Assembly: GCF_006716765.1 (NCBI RefSeq)
Contig: NZ_VFPO01000001.1
Span: 3,720,001-3,784,000 of the forward strand
DNA length: 64,000 nucleotides
From: Actinomadura hallensis
GTDB lineage: Bacteria > Actinomycetota > Actinomycetes > Streptosporangiales > Streptosporangiaceae
Direction: 5' to 3'
Under the pieces are notes generated by a model. That model was not told where the DNA came from, did not search any database, and saw only the letters and a list, made by a program, of their open reading frames with translations. Each line of letters starts with the position of its first letter. Within the stretch, counting starts at the first letter, position 1. Made by a program: the position numbers and the translations under genes. This document shows, piece by piece, positions 25,530 to 34,126 of the stretch.

Positions 25530-26164
25530 CGCCCGTCCTCCTTTCCGTGGACGCCCTCAAGGGCGGCGACGGCGGCGTCCCGGGCGGTCTTGACCTCGCT
25601 CTCGGTGCCGGCGAGGAACATCCGCCCGAACCGGCCGACCGCGCGAAGCTCGATGACGATGATGTTCGCGGCCTTCTCGGCCTCGTTCGCGGCGATGGCG
25701 ATATAGGCGGCCGGGGCCACCTCCATCACGAAGAGGCTCTGGCCGGGCAGGAGCATGCTGCCCTTGCGCCACTTGTTGAGCAGCTGCGCCTGGTACGGGT
25801 GCACGTTGGTGATGAACTGGGTCGAGGCGATGCTCGGCTTGATGCGGTCGGCCTCGGTCATCCCCAGTTCGTCGAGAACGGCCTGGCCCGCCGCCAGCAC
25901 CTCGGCCTGCTGCTCCGAATGGATCTCCAGCAGCCCGAACTCCCGCTCGATGATCTGCAGCGCGGGCCGGACGCCCGCGGCCTTCAGCGCGACGTCGGCG
26001 GCGCGGAACACCTCGTTTCCGGGAGCCATCTCGATGTAGAGCTCGGCCATGCCCGCCAGGGGGACGTCACCGGGGCTCGTGGCGGCGATGTGCGCCGCGC
26101 ACTGCGGCTGCATCCGGTCGATGAAGGCGTAGGTGCGCAGGGTGGCCCTGCCTCGGCCGCTCAC
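25526..26164 (-). CDS. Microcompartment shell protein, tandem BMC domain (BMC-T)
   Basis: A 212-residue protein with two BMC domains. The first is LRTYAFIDRMQPQCAAH... MAELYIEMAPGNEVFRAADVALKAAGVRP, IIEREFGLLEIH. The second is QSLFVMEVAPAAYIAIAANEAEKAANI, IELRAVGRFGRMFLAGTESEV. Trimers of such proteins form pseudohexameric shell facets, often with a larger, gated pore. The start is a GTG at 26164 overlapping the upstream stop (GTGA), and the end overlaps the dehydrogenase start, so production is coupled. This is the only tandem shell protein in the locus. Confidence 0.9.
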   Translation of the reverse strand: MSGRGRATLRTYAFIDRMQPQCAAHIAATSPGDVPLAGMAELYIEMAPGNEVFRAADVALKAAGVRPALQIIEREFGLLEIHSEQQAEVLAAGQAVLDELGMTEADRIKPSIASTQFITNVHPYQAQLLNKWRKGSMLLPGQSLFVMEVAPAAYIAIAANEAEKAANIIVIELRAVGRFGRMFLAGTESEVKTARDAAVAALEGVHGKEDGR

Positions 26165-26988
26165 GGCGCCGACCTTGCGATCCCGACCGGGGTGATGAGC
26201 AGAGCATGGGGATAGGTCATGACCTCTCGCTCCAGGTAGGTGGCCATCACGTCGCCGGCCCCCGCGACCATCAAGGCTCCCCCGGCGATGTGCAGGGGCA
26301 GGTCCTCGGCGTCGCGCGTCATGGCACGCACCGACTCCGCGATGCGTTGCAGGCCGGGAACGAGAATGGGAAGGGTCTCCGCCCGCCGTTCGCGTTTGTA
26401 CGTCTCGGCTTCCTCCAGTGACAGGTTCAGCGCGCCGGCGAGCATCAGATCGAGGTGGTGTCCGCCACCCGGGCGGTCGTCCAGCGCCACCAGCGCTCCG
26501 TCCCGGAACACCCCGACGCCGGTCGACCCTCCGCCCACGTCGACGATGACCCCGTCGCTCACCCCGAGCGTCCGCTGTGCGGCGGTCACCTCGTCCACGA
26601 GCGTCGTGTCGTCGAACCCGGCCGTTTCGCACACATAGGCGCAGGCGCGGGCGTCGCCCAGCGGAATGCAGGGCGGGTAGGCGGTCGCGGCGCGCACGAG
26701 CGCGACCCCGAGCGCCTCCTCGGCTCGGCTCTTCAGCGCCCGGACGATCTCCGCCGCCCCCGCGAAGTCCACCACGACGCCGTCGCGCAGCGCACGGGAC
26801 GGACGGCTGTCGACCCACAGCGGGCGGTCTTCCGCGTCCAGCACCACGAACACGCAGGTCGCCGTCCCGAGGTCGACGCCGACGCGCAGCACGCCGTCCG
26901 GCACGAATCCCGGAGGCTCGCCCACGCGGGCCGCTGCCGCCTCCAGCAGGACGCGGGGATCGGTGGTCATGGGAGTGATGGGCGGCAT
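26161..26988 (-). CDS. eutJ: EutJ-like actin/Hsp70-fold protein
   Basis: A 275-residue protein of the EutJ family found in ethanolamine-type metabolosome loci, where a chaperone-like role is assumed. ATPase-fold motifs are visible: phosphate-1 loop VGVDLGTATCVFVVLD and phosphate-2 loop VIVDVGGGSTGVGVF, plus HIAGGALMVAG near the end. The ATG at 26988 overlaps the aldehyde dehydrogenase stop by one base (TGATG), which fixes the start. It likely assists folding or loading of cargo or shell proteins (family knowledge, function not proven). Confidence 0.82.
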   Translation of the reverse strand: MPPITPMTTDPRVLLEAAAARVGEPPGFVPDGVLRVGVDLGTATCVFVVLDAEDRPLWVDSRPSRALRDGVVVDFAGAAEIVRALKSRAEEALGVALVRAATAYPPCIPLGDARACAYVCETAGFDDTTLVDEVTAAQRTLGVSDGVIVDVGGGSTGVGVFRDGALVALDDRPGGGHHLDLMLAGALNLSLEEAETYKRERRAETLPILVPGLQRIAESVRAMTRDAEDLPLHIAGGALMVAGAGDVMATYLEREVMTYPHALLITPVGIARSAP

Positions 26989-28376
26989 CACAGTTCCACC
27001 GGCTCGTAGACCGCCCGCCACGGGCGGGTCTCATGGGCGATGCGCTTGATGTTGATGAGGTGGAGTGGAGTGACGTTGTCGGAGCAGATGGAGCCGCTCC
27101 ACGTGCCGGTTCCGAGCTGGAACGACGGGTCGACCTCCGCCGAGTACCCCATTCCGCCGAACAGCGCGGGCGTGTTGATCACGATGCGGCCGGCGGGAAG
27201 GGTCCCGAACGGGGCGATCTCCTCCGGGTCCCGGGCGTGCACCGCGCACGTGTGCCCTTCGCCGCCGAACGCGAGGATCTCCCTGCACCGGGCCAGGCCC
27301 GCCGCCGCGTCCCGGACCCGGTAGACGGACAGGACCGGCCCGAGGATCTCCCGGGACAGCGGCGCGTCATCGCCCACCACGTCGAGTTCGGCGGCCAGGA
27401 CCCGGGTCCCCGGAGGCACGGTGAAGCCCGCGAGTTCCGCGAGACGGGCCGCGGACTGCCCCACCGCGTCCGGGCGGAGGGCGCCGCGATCGTCGAACAC
27501 GACGCCGGCGAGCGCGGACTGCTGGGGGCCGGTCATCCAGTGGGCCCCGCGCGCCTCGAACTCACGGAGGAAGTCCGCGGCGACGGCGTCGGCCACCACG
27601 ACGGACTGCTCCGCGACGCAGGCGGTGCCGTTGTCGAAGGACTTCGACGTGATGATCATCTCCGCGGCCTCACCCGGATCGGGGACGCTCTCCCCGACAT
27701 AGGCGGGCACGTTCCCGGGCCCGACCGCGATCGTCGGCTTCCCGCTGGAGTACGCGGCGCGCACCATGCCCGCCCCGCCCGTGGCCAGCACCAGGGAGAT
27801 CTCGTCCCGCCGCATCAGTTCCCGGGTCAGCGGGAGCGTCGGCGCCTCCAGGCAGGACACCAGCCCCTCGGGCGCCCCGGCGGAGACGGCGGCCTCGGCC
27901 ATGATCTCCACGGTGCGGGCGGTGCACCGCGCCGCACGGGGATGCGGGGCGTGCACGATGGCGTTCCCGGACTTCACCGCGGCCAGGCTCTTGAACAGAG
28001 CGGTCGACGTCGGGTTCGTGACCGGGATGATTCCGGCGAGCACCCCCATCGGCGAGCCCACCGCCGTCACCCGCGACTCCTCGTCCACCCAGAGGACCCC
28101 CACCGCTCGGCGCTCGAGCATCCACCGCGCGACGAAGCCGGTGTTGTAGCGGTTCTTGTGAACCTTGTCCTCGTAGACGCCGTAGCCGGTCTCCTCCACC
28201 GCCATCCGGGCGAGTTCCTCCGCGGCCTTCGTGCCGGCCAGCGCCATCGCACGCACGTAACGGTCGAGGGTCTCCTGGTCGGCTCCCTCGAGCCGCTCGT
28301 ACGCCCGGCGGGCCGCGCGCGCCTTGGCCCGCACGTCGGCCAGCCCGGCCAGATCGGCGTCCAACGTCGTGGTCAT
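26988..28376 (-). CDS. CoA-acylating aldehyde dehydrogenase (EutE/PduP type)
   Basis: A 462-residue enzyme expected to convert an aldehyde, NAD+ and CoA into acyl-CoA inside the compartment. The catalytic Cys is C253 in SKSFDNGTACVAEQS; GVLAGIIPVTNPTSTALFKS, SLVLATGGAGMVRAAYSSGKP and VGPGNVPAYV are the usual cofactor and oxyanion segments of this BMC-associated family. The amphipathic N-terminus (VRAKARAARRAYERL) could serve as an encapsulation helix. It lies 10 bases after the BMC-H gene and is the core metabolosome enzyme of the locus. Which aldehyde it uses is unknown. Confidence 0.92.
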   Translation of the reverse strand: MTTTLDADLAGLADVRAKARAARRAYERLEGADQETLDRYVRAMALAGTKAAEELARMAVEETGYGVYEDKVHKNRYNTGFVARWMLERRAVGVLWVDEESRVTAVGSPMGVLAGIIPVTNPTSTALFKSLAAVKSGNAIVHAPHPRAARCTARTVEIMAEAAVSAGAPEGLVSCLEAPTLPLTRELMRRDEISLVLATGGAGMVRAAYSSGKPTIAVGPGNVPAYVGESVPDPGEAAEMIITSKSFDNGTACVAEQSVVVADAVAADFLREFEARGAHWMTGPQQSALAGVVFDDRGALRPDAVGQSAARLAELAGFTVPPGTRVLAAELDVVGDDAPLSREILGPVLSVYRVRDAAAGLARCREILAFGGEGHTCAVHARDPEEIAPFGTLPAGRIVINTPALFGGMGYSAEVDPSFQLGTGTWSGSICSDNVTPLHLINIKRIAHETRPWRAVYEPVEL

Positions 28377-28386
28377 CTGGTCTCCC

Positions 28387-28713
28387 TCAGCCCTTCGGGC
28401 GGGCGAGGACCGTCAGGATCCCCTCGGTCTCCTCGTGCGGGCGCGGGATGACGTGAACCGACACGACCTCGCCCGCCTTGCCGGCGGCCACCGCGCCGGC
28501 GTCGGTCGCGGCCTTCACGGCACCGACGTCGCCGCGCACCATCACGGTGACCAGCCCGCCGCCGATCTCCCGATGGCCGAGAATCTGGACGTTGGCGGCC
28601 TTCACCATGGCGTCGGCGGCTTCGATCGCGCCCACCAGGCCCTTGGTCTCTATCAGTCCCAGAGCTCCGCGCAGAGCGGGCGCCGCGTTGGCACCGGCGG
28701 ATGACGCAGCCAT
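28387..28713 (-). CDS. Microcompartment hexameric shell protein (BMC-H)
   Basis: A 108-residue single BMC domain: [40 protein letters not shown] (pore loop IGGG) and [12 protein letters not shown] are textbook. The C-terminal tail [14 protein letters not shown] is typical too. Hexamers tile the shell facets and their pores pass small polar metabolites. ATG 28713 is preceded by GGAGGACAAC. It is the only single-domain hexamer in the locus, so with one BMC-T and one BMC-P the shell is minimal. Confidence 0.95.
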   Translation of the reverse strand: MAASSAGANAAPALRGALGLIETKGLVGAIEAADAMVKAANVQILGHREIGGGLVTVMVRGDVGAVKAATDAGAVAAGKAGEVVSVHVIPRPHEETEGILTVLARPKG

Positions 28714-28742
28714 GTTGTCCTCCTGCTTCCCGAGAATCCGCG

Positions 28743-29036
28743 TCACGCCTTGCGGTACGTGACGGTCCCCTGCTGAACCACCGAATCGACGATCCCCACG
28801 ACGGCACGGTCGGTCGGGGCGTCGGCGCTGGCGGCGACGCGTGCGGCGCCTCCACAGGCCACGAGCACGACCTCGCCGGCTCCGGCGCCGACGAGGTCGA
28901 TCGCCACGTAGGCGGGTCCCGCCGCGGATGCGGTGTCCGCCTCGGGGGCGTCCCGCAACAGCAGCAGGGTGAACCGTTCCAGCCCGGGTTCCTTGACGGT
29001 CGAGACGACCTGGCCGAGCACAGTCGCGAGCCGCAC
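28743..29036 (-). CDS. Microcompartment pentameric vertex protein (BMC-P, EutN/CcmL)
   Basis: A 97-residue EutN/CcmL-family protein: [19 protein letters not shown] at the start, [21 protein letters not shown] in the middle and [12 protein letters not shown] near the end, which caps the twelve vertices of the polyhedral shell. I choose GTG 29036, six bases after GGAGGTG, over the in-frame GTG at 29045 which overlaps that site. It is the first gene of the - strand shell operon and faces the + strand gene at 29249 across a 212-base promoter region. Confidence 0.92.
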   Translation of the reverse strand: MRLATVLGQVVSTVKEPGLERFTLLLLRDAPEADTASAAGPAYVAIDLVGAGAGEVVLVACGGAARVAASADAPTDRAVVGIVDSVVQQGTVTYRKA

Positions 29037-29118
29037 GCCGGTCACCTCCGCTGCTCCGTATGGCGGCGGGAATCACCGCCGTGGGCCACGACGCTAACCG
29101 CGGCGGCCGCCACCGGGC

Positions 29119-29137
29119 GCTATCCGGGCGGGATAGC
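29119..29137. promoter_or_regulatory. Inverted repeat in the divergent microcompartment promoter
   Basis: GCTATCC and GGATAGC are perfect 7-base arms around GGGCG, in the gap between the BMC-P gene and the gene at 29249. A related half-site, GTTATCC, follows at 29151-29157. A binding site for the locus regulator (20932-23142) is plausible. Confidence 0.45.
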
Positions 29138-29248
29138 GTCCTCGGCGCGCGTTATCCCCGGTGGCCGTGTCCGAGTTCTGCGGAGAAAGAGAGGCTTTCC
29201 GTTAACGCGGCCCCAGTCGCACGGTCGGATGAGTCCAGGAGGTTCACC

Positions 29249-30235
29249 ATGATCCATGCAGAGGACGCGCAGTTTCACACCCCGACGACCGACGACCCGC
29301 ACTGGGCGGAGACCAACTACTTCGGCTTCTACGCCGGCCAGGACACAGAGCGGCCCGTCAACGTCGGGGTCTACGCGCTCTTCCGGGAACCCCTGGGCGT
29401 CGTCGGTTCGACCGTCTCGGTCAACAGCAAGCGGGTCACGTTCCCGTGGGCGGCCGACTACTGGGACGCCTGGCAGCACCTCGTCGTCCCCCGCCCGCCG
29501 AACCTGCTCGACTACGAGCTGGCGAACGGTCTGAAGGTGGTCTGTTCCGAACCCAACAAGGTCTGGGACGTCGACTACTCCGACAAGGCCGCGGACATGG
29601 AACTGCACTTCCGGTACACCGCCTTGATGGAGCCCTACGACATCAACGACCCCGAGCAGGACCCCTTGGCCGCGGACAAGGACATGGACCTCACCTGGGG
29701 TCACGCCTACGCCGGCCACTTCGACCAGACCGGTCACTTCGAAGGTGAACTCTCACTGCGGGGGAAGAAGTACACCATCGACTGCGTCTCCACCATGGAC
29801 CACAGCTGGGGAGTGCGGGCCGAGCGGCAGACGTCCAGACTGAGCTGGATGCACGCGCATTTCTCGCGCGACTTCGCCGTGCACTGCATCTTCGACTTCG
29901 ACATCGGCGAGAGCCCCGACGCACCGACCCCGCTGACCCTCACCCACGGATACGTGCTCGACCATGGGCGCGTCTACGGGCTCAAGGCGGGCGAGGGCAC
30001 CAGCTGGCGCACCGGCTTCTACGTGGACCGCACCGAGATCACCGTCACCGACACGGCCGACCGCACCTGGGAGCTGGAAGGCACCTCCCTCACGGCGTTC
30101 CCGTGGCAGGCGTGGCCGGGCACCGTCGGGCACAACTGCCTGCTGCGCTGGACCTGCGACGGGCAGGTCGGTTTCGGCGAGGACATGGACTTCATCGGCC
30201 TCGGTGAGCTCACCGCCGCCTACAACCGGGACTGA
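29249..30235 (+). CDS. AttH/CrtC-like (lipocalin-type double barrel) protein
   Basis: A 328-residue protein from ATG 29249 with AGGAGG upstream. The beta-rich sequence with DPHWAETNYFGFY at the start, and DCVSTMDHSWGVR, SWMHAHFSRDFAVHC in the middle, resembles actinobacterial members of the hydroxyneurosporene synthase (CrtC)/AttH group; those often bind or modify hydrophobic substrates. It has no signal peptide. Divergent transcription from the shell operon and two-base spacing to the HAD gene tie it to the microcompartment locus. Enzyme versus binding protein is open. Confidence 0.6.
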   Translation: MIHAEDAQFHTPTTDDPHWAETNYFGFYAGQDTERPVNVGVYALFREPLGVVGSTVSVNSKRVTFPWAADYWDAWQHLVVPRPPNLLDYELANGLKVVCSEPNKVWDVDYSDKAADMELHFRYTALMEPYDINDPEQDPLAADKDMDLTWGHAYAGHFDQTGHFEGELSLRGKKYTIDCVSTMDHSWGVRAERQTSRLSWMHAHFSRDFAVHCIFDFDIGESPDAPTPLTLTHGYVLDHGRVYGLKAGEGTSWRTGFYVDRTEITVTDTADRTWELEGTSLTAFPWQAWPGTVGHNCLLRWTCDGQVGFGEDMDFIGLGELTAAYNRD

Positions 30236-30237
30236 AC

Positions 30238-31218
30238 GTGGCGGTGTCCCGGCCTCCGGTACGGGCCGTGCTCTTCGATCTGGACGGCACCCTCGTTCAG
30301 ACGCGCGCCGCGTCCTGGGAGATCTTCCAGCAGATCAGCCGGCGCTTCGGCCTCGGTGTCGACAGCGCGGAAGAGTACTTCGGCCTGTTCCAGGACAACG
30401 TCTTCGCGTCGATCAGGAAGCTCTGCCGTGACGACGAGCACGCCGCGGAGGTCAGCGAGGCCTTTCTCGCCCTTCTCGGCGAAGGCTACGCGCCACCGAT
30501 GGTCCCCGGCATGGCGGAGGTCGTGCGTTCGCTGGCCGGCCACTGCACCCTCGCCGTCATGTCCTCCAATTCGATCAGGGTGATCCGCCGGGTGCTGGTC
30601 GAGAACGGCCTGGCCTTCTGTTTCGCCCACGTATTCGGCGGCGACATGACGCCCGACAAGGCGACCGCGATCCGGATGTTCCTCGCCGACTCGGGCAGCG
30701 GGTTCGGCCGCCGGTGCGTCGCCGACTACGACGAGGCCGGGGACGTCCGGACACCCGACCCGGCGAGCACCGTACTCGTCACCGACACGGCCGGGGACGT
30801 GCGGGACGCCCTGCGGGCCGGCATCAGGGTCGTCGGGGTCGCCTGGGGGATGCACGGCGTGGAGCAGCTCACCGCAGCGGGAGCCGAGTTCGTCGCGCTA
30901 TGGCCTCAGGAGATCTCAGCCCACCTGCTCGGCTACCTGGCCGCGTCCGGCCCGAGCGGAACCTGCGCGCTGCCCGCACCGGATCCCCCGGCGACCCGCG
31001 AGGATCGCAACTGCGGCTGCGGCTGCGACGGAACCGGGAAATGCGACATCGCCAGCGCGATCCGCAACGCGGGAGCCATACGCCGCTCCCGCCGCCGCTC
31101 ACTCGCGACGAGCCCGTCCAGACCGGACGCACCAGAAACAGTCATCCCGAAAACAGGCATGCCGACGGAACTACTGACGGCCGTACGCAGGATCTGCCCA
31201 GGAAAGTCCGACCCGTAG
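30238..31218 (+). CDS. HAD-superfamily phosphatase with Cys-rich C-terminal tail
   Basis: A 326-residue protein starting at GTG 30238, two bases after the preceding stop. The N-terminal 225 residues are a phosphoglycolate-phosphatase-type HAD hydrolase: motif I VLFDLDGTLV, motif II VMSSNS, a Lys in the TPDKATAI region and motif IV VLVTDTAGDV. It should remove phosphate from a small organic phosphate, which fits the dikinase-like phosphotransfer set across the locus (inference). Unusually, a tail (about 240-326) contains a CGCGCDGTGKC cluster, a possible metal site, and a basic stretch. The IS element at 31273 lies 54 bases past the stop, so the tail might be partly altered sequence. Confidence 0.82.
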   Translation: MAVSRPPVRAVLFDLDGTLVQTRAASWEIFQQISRRFGLGVDSAEEYFGLFQDNVFASIRKLCRDDEHAAEVSEAFLALLGEGYAPPMVPGMAEVVRSLAGHCTLAVMSSNSIRVIRRVLVENGLAFCFAHVFGGDMTPDKATAIRMFLADSGSGFGRRCVADYDEAGDVRTPDPASTVLVTDTAGDVRDALRAGIRVVGVAWGMHGVEQLTAAGAEFVALWPQEISAHLLGYLAASGPSGTCALPAPDPPATREDRNCGCGCDGTGKCDIASAIRNAGAIRRSRRRSLATSPSRPDAPETVIPKTGMPTELLTAVRRICPGKSDP

Positions 31219-31272
31219 GGCTCCAGTGATCAACCGACATCGAAGCGCTCCTGGAAACGACCGCCGATCTAG

Positions 31273-32684
31273 TACTCCAGCGGTAAGTTGTGATCTTCAG
31301 GTCTGTTGTCGCTGGTAGTGGCATGTGCGGGCGTGGGCTTGATGGCGTCGGCGCCAGTGTGACCAGTGGTGGGTGTGGTCAACGCCCGGTGGTGGGCTGG
31401 CGGTGAGCCGGGCCATCAGGCGTTGGACTTCAGCGAGGGTGAACGGGATCAGATCGGGTTCGTCCTGCGGGTGGGGGTGCTCGGACACGCTCAGCGCGGT
31501 GAGGAAGGCGTGGGCGAGCATGGCCATGGTGGTCCACCGGTACCAGGATCTCCAGGTGCGGACCTGGTGCTGGTCCAGGCCGCACAGGCCCTTGCCGGCC
31601 TGGAACGATTCCTCGATCGTCCAGCGGCGGCCCGCGACCGTGACCAGGGTGTGCAGCGGGACGGGGCCGGGGGCGTAGCAGCGGTAGAACGCCAGCTCAC
31701 CGGTGCGGCGGTTGCGGCGGATCAGCAGCCACCGGCAGCCGGGCAGCTGGTGGTCGATGCCGATCAGGGCCCAGTGGTAGAGGCGTTCGCCCTTGGCTCC
31801 GGTCCCGGCCGACAGCGGCTGCCAGGCCTGTTTGGGCAGGACGGCGGCGGCCTGGTCAGCGCGGCGGGTGCCGATGCCCAGGGTGACGCGGTGGCCGGCC
31901 GCGACCGCCAGCACATACCCCACACCGCGTTGTTCCAGCTCCCGACGCAGGTCCGGGCTCTGGCCGTAGACCTCATCGCCGGTGGCCCATCCGGCGTCCA
32001 CTCCGGCGTCCAGCGCACGAGCGATCATGCGGCGGGCCAGCTCCGGCTTGGTGGCGAAATGCCGGTCGGCGGGCACCCCGGCCGCTCGGCGCCGCGTGGT
32101 GTCCTCAGCCCAGACCCCAGGCAGGTACAGCTCCCGGTCAATGAAGGCGTGCCCCGCATCGGTGGCATAGCCGAGGAACACCGCGACCTGGCTGTTCTCG
32201 ATCCGGCCGGCGGTGCCGGTGTACTGACGCTGCACCCCGACACTGCAGGTGCCCTTCTTCAGATCACCGGTCTCATCCACCACCAGCACCGCCCCCGCCG
32301 CACCGAGCTGCTCGGTGACATAGCCGCGCAGGTCATCACGCACGGCGTCGGCGTCCCACACCGCCCGGCCCAGCAAGTACTGCATCCCGTACGGGTCGCG
32401 GTCCCCGGCGTGCTCGGCGATCGTCCAGCAGTTCTTGCGCGGCAACTCCGCCAGCAGCCCCTCCACCATGCCCCCGAACCGCCGTCGTGTCTCCACCCGC
32501 GTGAACCTGCAGGCCACCCGGCCCAGCAGCTCCTCCAACATCATCTGCCACCGGCCAGGGTCTACGCTGGACCCAGCGGCCACCACGCGATCTTCGGTTG
32601 TCCTCACAAACACCCATGATCACGCGGTGGCCGTCTGCATCCTCCAGCACCCCACCAGCAAGATCACGACTTACCACTGGAGTA
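31273..32684 (-). mobile_element. IS701-like insertion sequence (first copy)
   Basis: Terminal inverted repeats of about 25 bases begin TACTCCAGCGGTAAG on the left and TACTCCAGTGGTAAG on the right (read inward), with two mismatches. The single transposase gene fills the element. The left flank is CTAG (31269-31272) but the right flank is TTAA (32685-32688), so no target duplication remains, unlike the copy at 34127. Confidence 0.85.
31297..32613 (-). CDS. IS701-family transposase
   Basis: A 438-residue DDE transposase that cuts and joins the element ends. The three catalytic acids are seen in LVVDETGDLKKG, WATGDEVYGQ and WTIEESFQAGKGLCGLDQHQ, and the family block VGVQRQYTGTAGRIENSQVA is intact. 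Full length compared with the family, with the usual C-terminal WSHWRRRHQAHAR. It appears functional and has no passenger genes. Confidence 0.9.
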   Translation of the reverse strand: MFVRTTEDRVVAAGSSVDPGRWQMMLEELLGRVACRFTRVETRRRFGGMVEGLLAELPRKNCWTIAEHAGDRDPYGMQYLLGRAVWDADAVRDDLRGYVTEQLGAAGAVLVVDETGDLKKGTCSVGVQRQYTGTAGRIENSQVAVFLGYATDAGHAFIDRELYLPGVWAEDTTRRRAAGVPADRHFATKPELARRMIARALDAGVDAGWATGDEVYGQSPDLRRELEQRGVGYVLAVAAGHRVTLGIGTRRADQAAAVLPKQAWQPLSAGTGAKGERLYHWALIGIDHQLPGCRWLLIRRNRRTGELAFYRCYAPGPVPLHTLVTVAGRRWTIEESFQAGKGLCGLDQHQVRTWRSWYRWTTMAMLAHAFLTALSVSEHPHPQDEPDLIPFTLAEVQRLMARLTASPPPGVDHTHHWSHWRRRHQAHARTCHYQRQQT

Positions 32685-32688
32685 TTAA

Positions 32689-33030
32689 CCTGCAGAAACA
32701 GGATCACGCGGAGGCGACTCTTACACCACTCCGCTGGACGTGACCAAACCGGACTGCTCGCGGAATGATCGCCTCAGTAAGCGTCCGCGCCACTACACGA
32801 GGACGAGTTCATTCCGTCGATCCAGGCAGGGCGCGCCACGCGTGACGAAGCCGCCACGGCTTCGTCGGCCGATCCCCGTCCGCCGGCTATTCGCCCTGCA
32901 CAGCTTCATACGGAGACGATCGCAGCGGGCATGCGCGGTCGGCTCTGTGAGCGGTCACCCCAGTCGCAGTGGGCGCGCCGGTAGGCCCGTCACATCGGCA
33001 GGCGTGGCGCGGGTTCCTTCCCCGTGCCGG
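32689..33030. other. No gene seen
   Basis: Between the IS element and the DUF1876 gene I find no frame with protein-like content, no repeat and no RNA structure that I can support. Confidence 0.5.
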
Positions 33031-33306
33031 TCACAACCCGGATTGCGCTGCCTTCGGCGCCGGGGAGGTGAGGCTGTCGATGTCGTCCTGGGCGACACTG
33101 CGCAGGCGTCCTGCCAGGTCCGCCAGGGCGCGGCTCGCGGCCAGTTCGTCACCGATCTCCGGGACCTCCGGATCCGCAGGGTTACGACGAGCTCGCCCGT
33201 ACCCCGCCGCTCTCTCCTCGGCGTCGATGAACAGGACCGCGCGCGCGACGGTGTTCGCGCCGTCCTCATTGATGTATATCCCTACGTCCCATCTCTTGGT
33301 CTCCAT
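33031..33306 (-). CDS. DUF1876 (dsRBD-like) protein
   Basis: A 91-residue protein. METKRWDVGIYINEDGANTV, the ARLNPAD-like RRNPADPEVPEIGDELAAS and RALADLAGRL match the DUF1876 family of actinobacteria, which has a double-stranded-RNA-binding-like fold and unknown function. ATG 33306 is preceded by GGGGGGAG; an upstream in-frame start is less good. It stands alone between two IS elements. Confidence 0.82.
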   Translation of the reverse strand: METKRWDVGIYINEDGANTVARAVLFIDAEERAAGYGRARRNPADPEVPEIGDELAASRALADLAGRLRSVAQDDIDSLTSPAPKAAQSGL

Positions 33307-33682
33307 GACTCCCCCCTCGATGGTTCTCATTCCCATGCTCCGCGCTGAGGTGACGGGTGTGAAGGGCCGGAGGTCCCACGCTTCGTCGGCTGGGGATTCG
33401 CGACGGCATCGACGGGGTCAAGGTCCTGGCGTCCGGTGATGTGAAGGCTCAAGCCGGAGCCGGGGCTTCCGCCTCTGGGGCGGCCTGAGGCGGGGACATC
33501 ACGGGCCAGCCCGCACCACCGTCCCAAGATCTCAAGCAGGCTCGGGACGTCAGTTCCTCGCACGTTGCCTCAACGTTGCATTCCTTGGTGGGCGAGTACC
33601 GCGATCATCGAGGGACGTGCTTGTGCAGGTGAATTGCCGTCCGCGCCGCATGGGGGCGGTCACGACCGGTCGATGGTCCCGC
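33307..33682. other. No convincing gene
   Basis: Short open frames exist on both strands but none has recognisable family sequence. The stretch must contain the promoter of the DUF1876 gene. Confidence 0.45.
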
Positions 33683-34122
33683 TCAAAGGGTTGTGCTTCG
33701 TAGTTCACGGGCGATGGCCGCGGCCCATTCGGCGACGTGGTCGCGGCCGCGGTAGTCGCCGCCGGACTGCCGGGCGATCCTGGAGGCCAGGAAGCCCTCC
33801 GCGTCAGGGGCCGGCCGCCCGCCGAAGGTGGCGTGACCGCGGGCGTTCACCTCGAACACCCGGGACGCGAGCTGGGACGGCTGGTCATCGCGCCTCGCGG
33901 CCGGTCCGAGCCCCTCGACCGCACGGATGGCGGACTCGTCCGCGTCCACGCCCGCATGTGGCACTGGCGGCCCGAGCGGCGACGCTCCCCGCCGATCTGG
34001 CCCGCTCACGCAGGCAGGTGTTCGCATCGCCCGGGCTCTCGGACAGGTGGGTCGATGCGAGCCGGTACCTCCATGTCGTCCGGGCGCAAATCGGGTACGG
34101 GCATTCCGAGGCCTGTCTGTCA
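33683..34122 (-). pseudogene. C-terminal fragment of an unrecognised protein cut off by an IS
   Basis: On the - strand an open frame enters from the second IS element and ends at 33683. Its last part (SRVFEVNARGHATFGGRPAP, SGGDYRGRDHVAEWAAAIAR) has the balanced composition of a real protein end. Because the IS terminus at 34127 lies directly upstream, the beginning of the gene is gone. I cannot name the family. Confidence 0.35.
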
Positions 34123-34126
34123 CTAG

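Noticed and set aside
20932..29036. Rhodococcus-Mycobacterium-type, ethanolamine or propanediol metabolosome
   Set aside because: None of their signature enzymes (amino-alcohol kinase/aminotransferase, EutBC, PduCDE) is present in the window.
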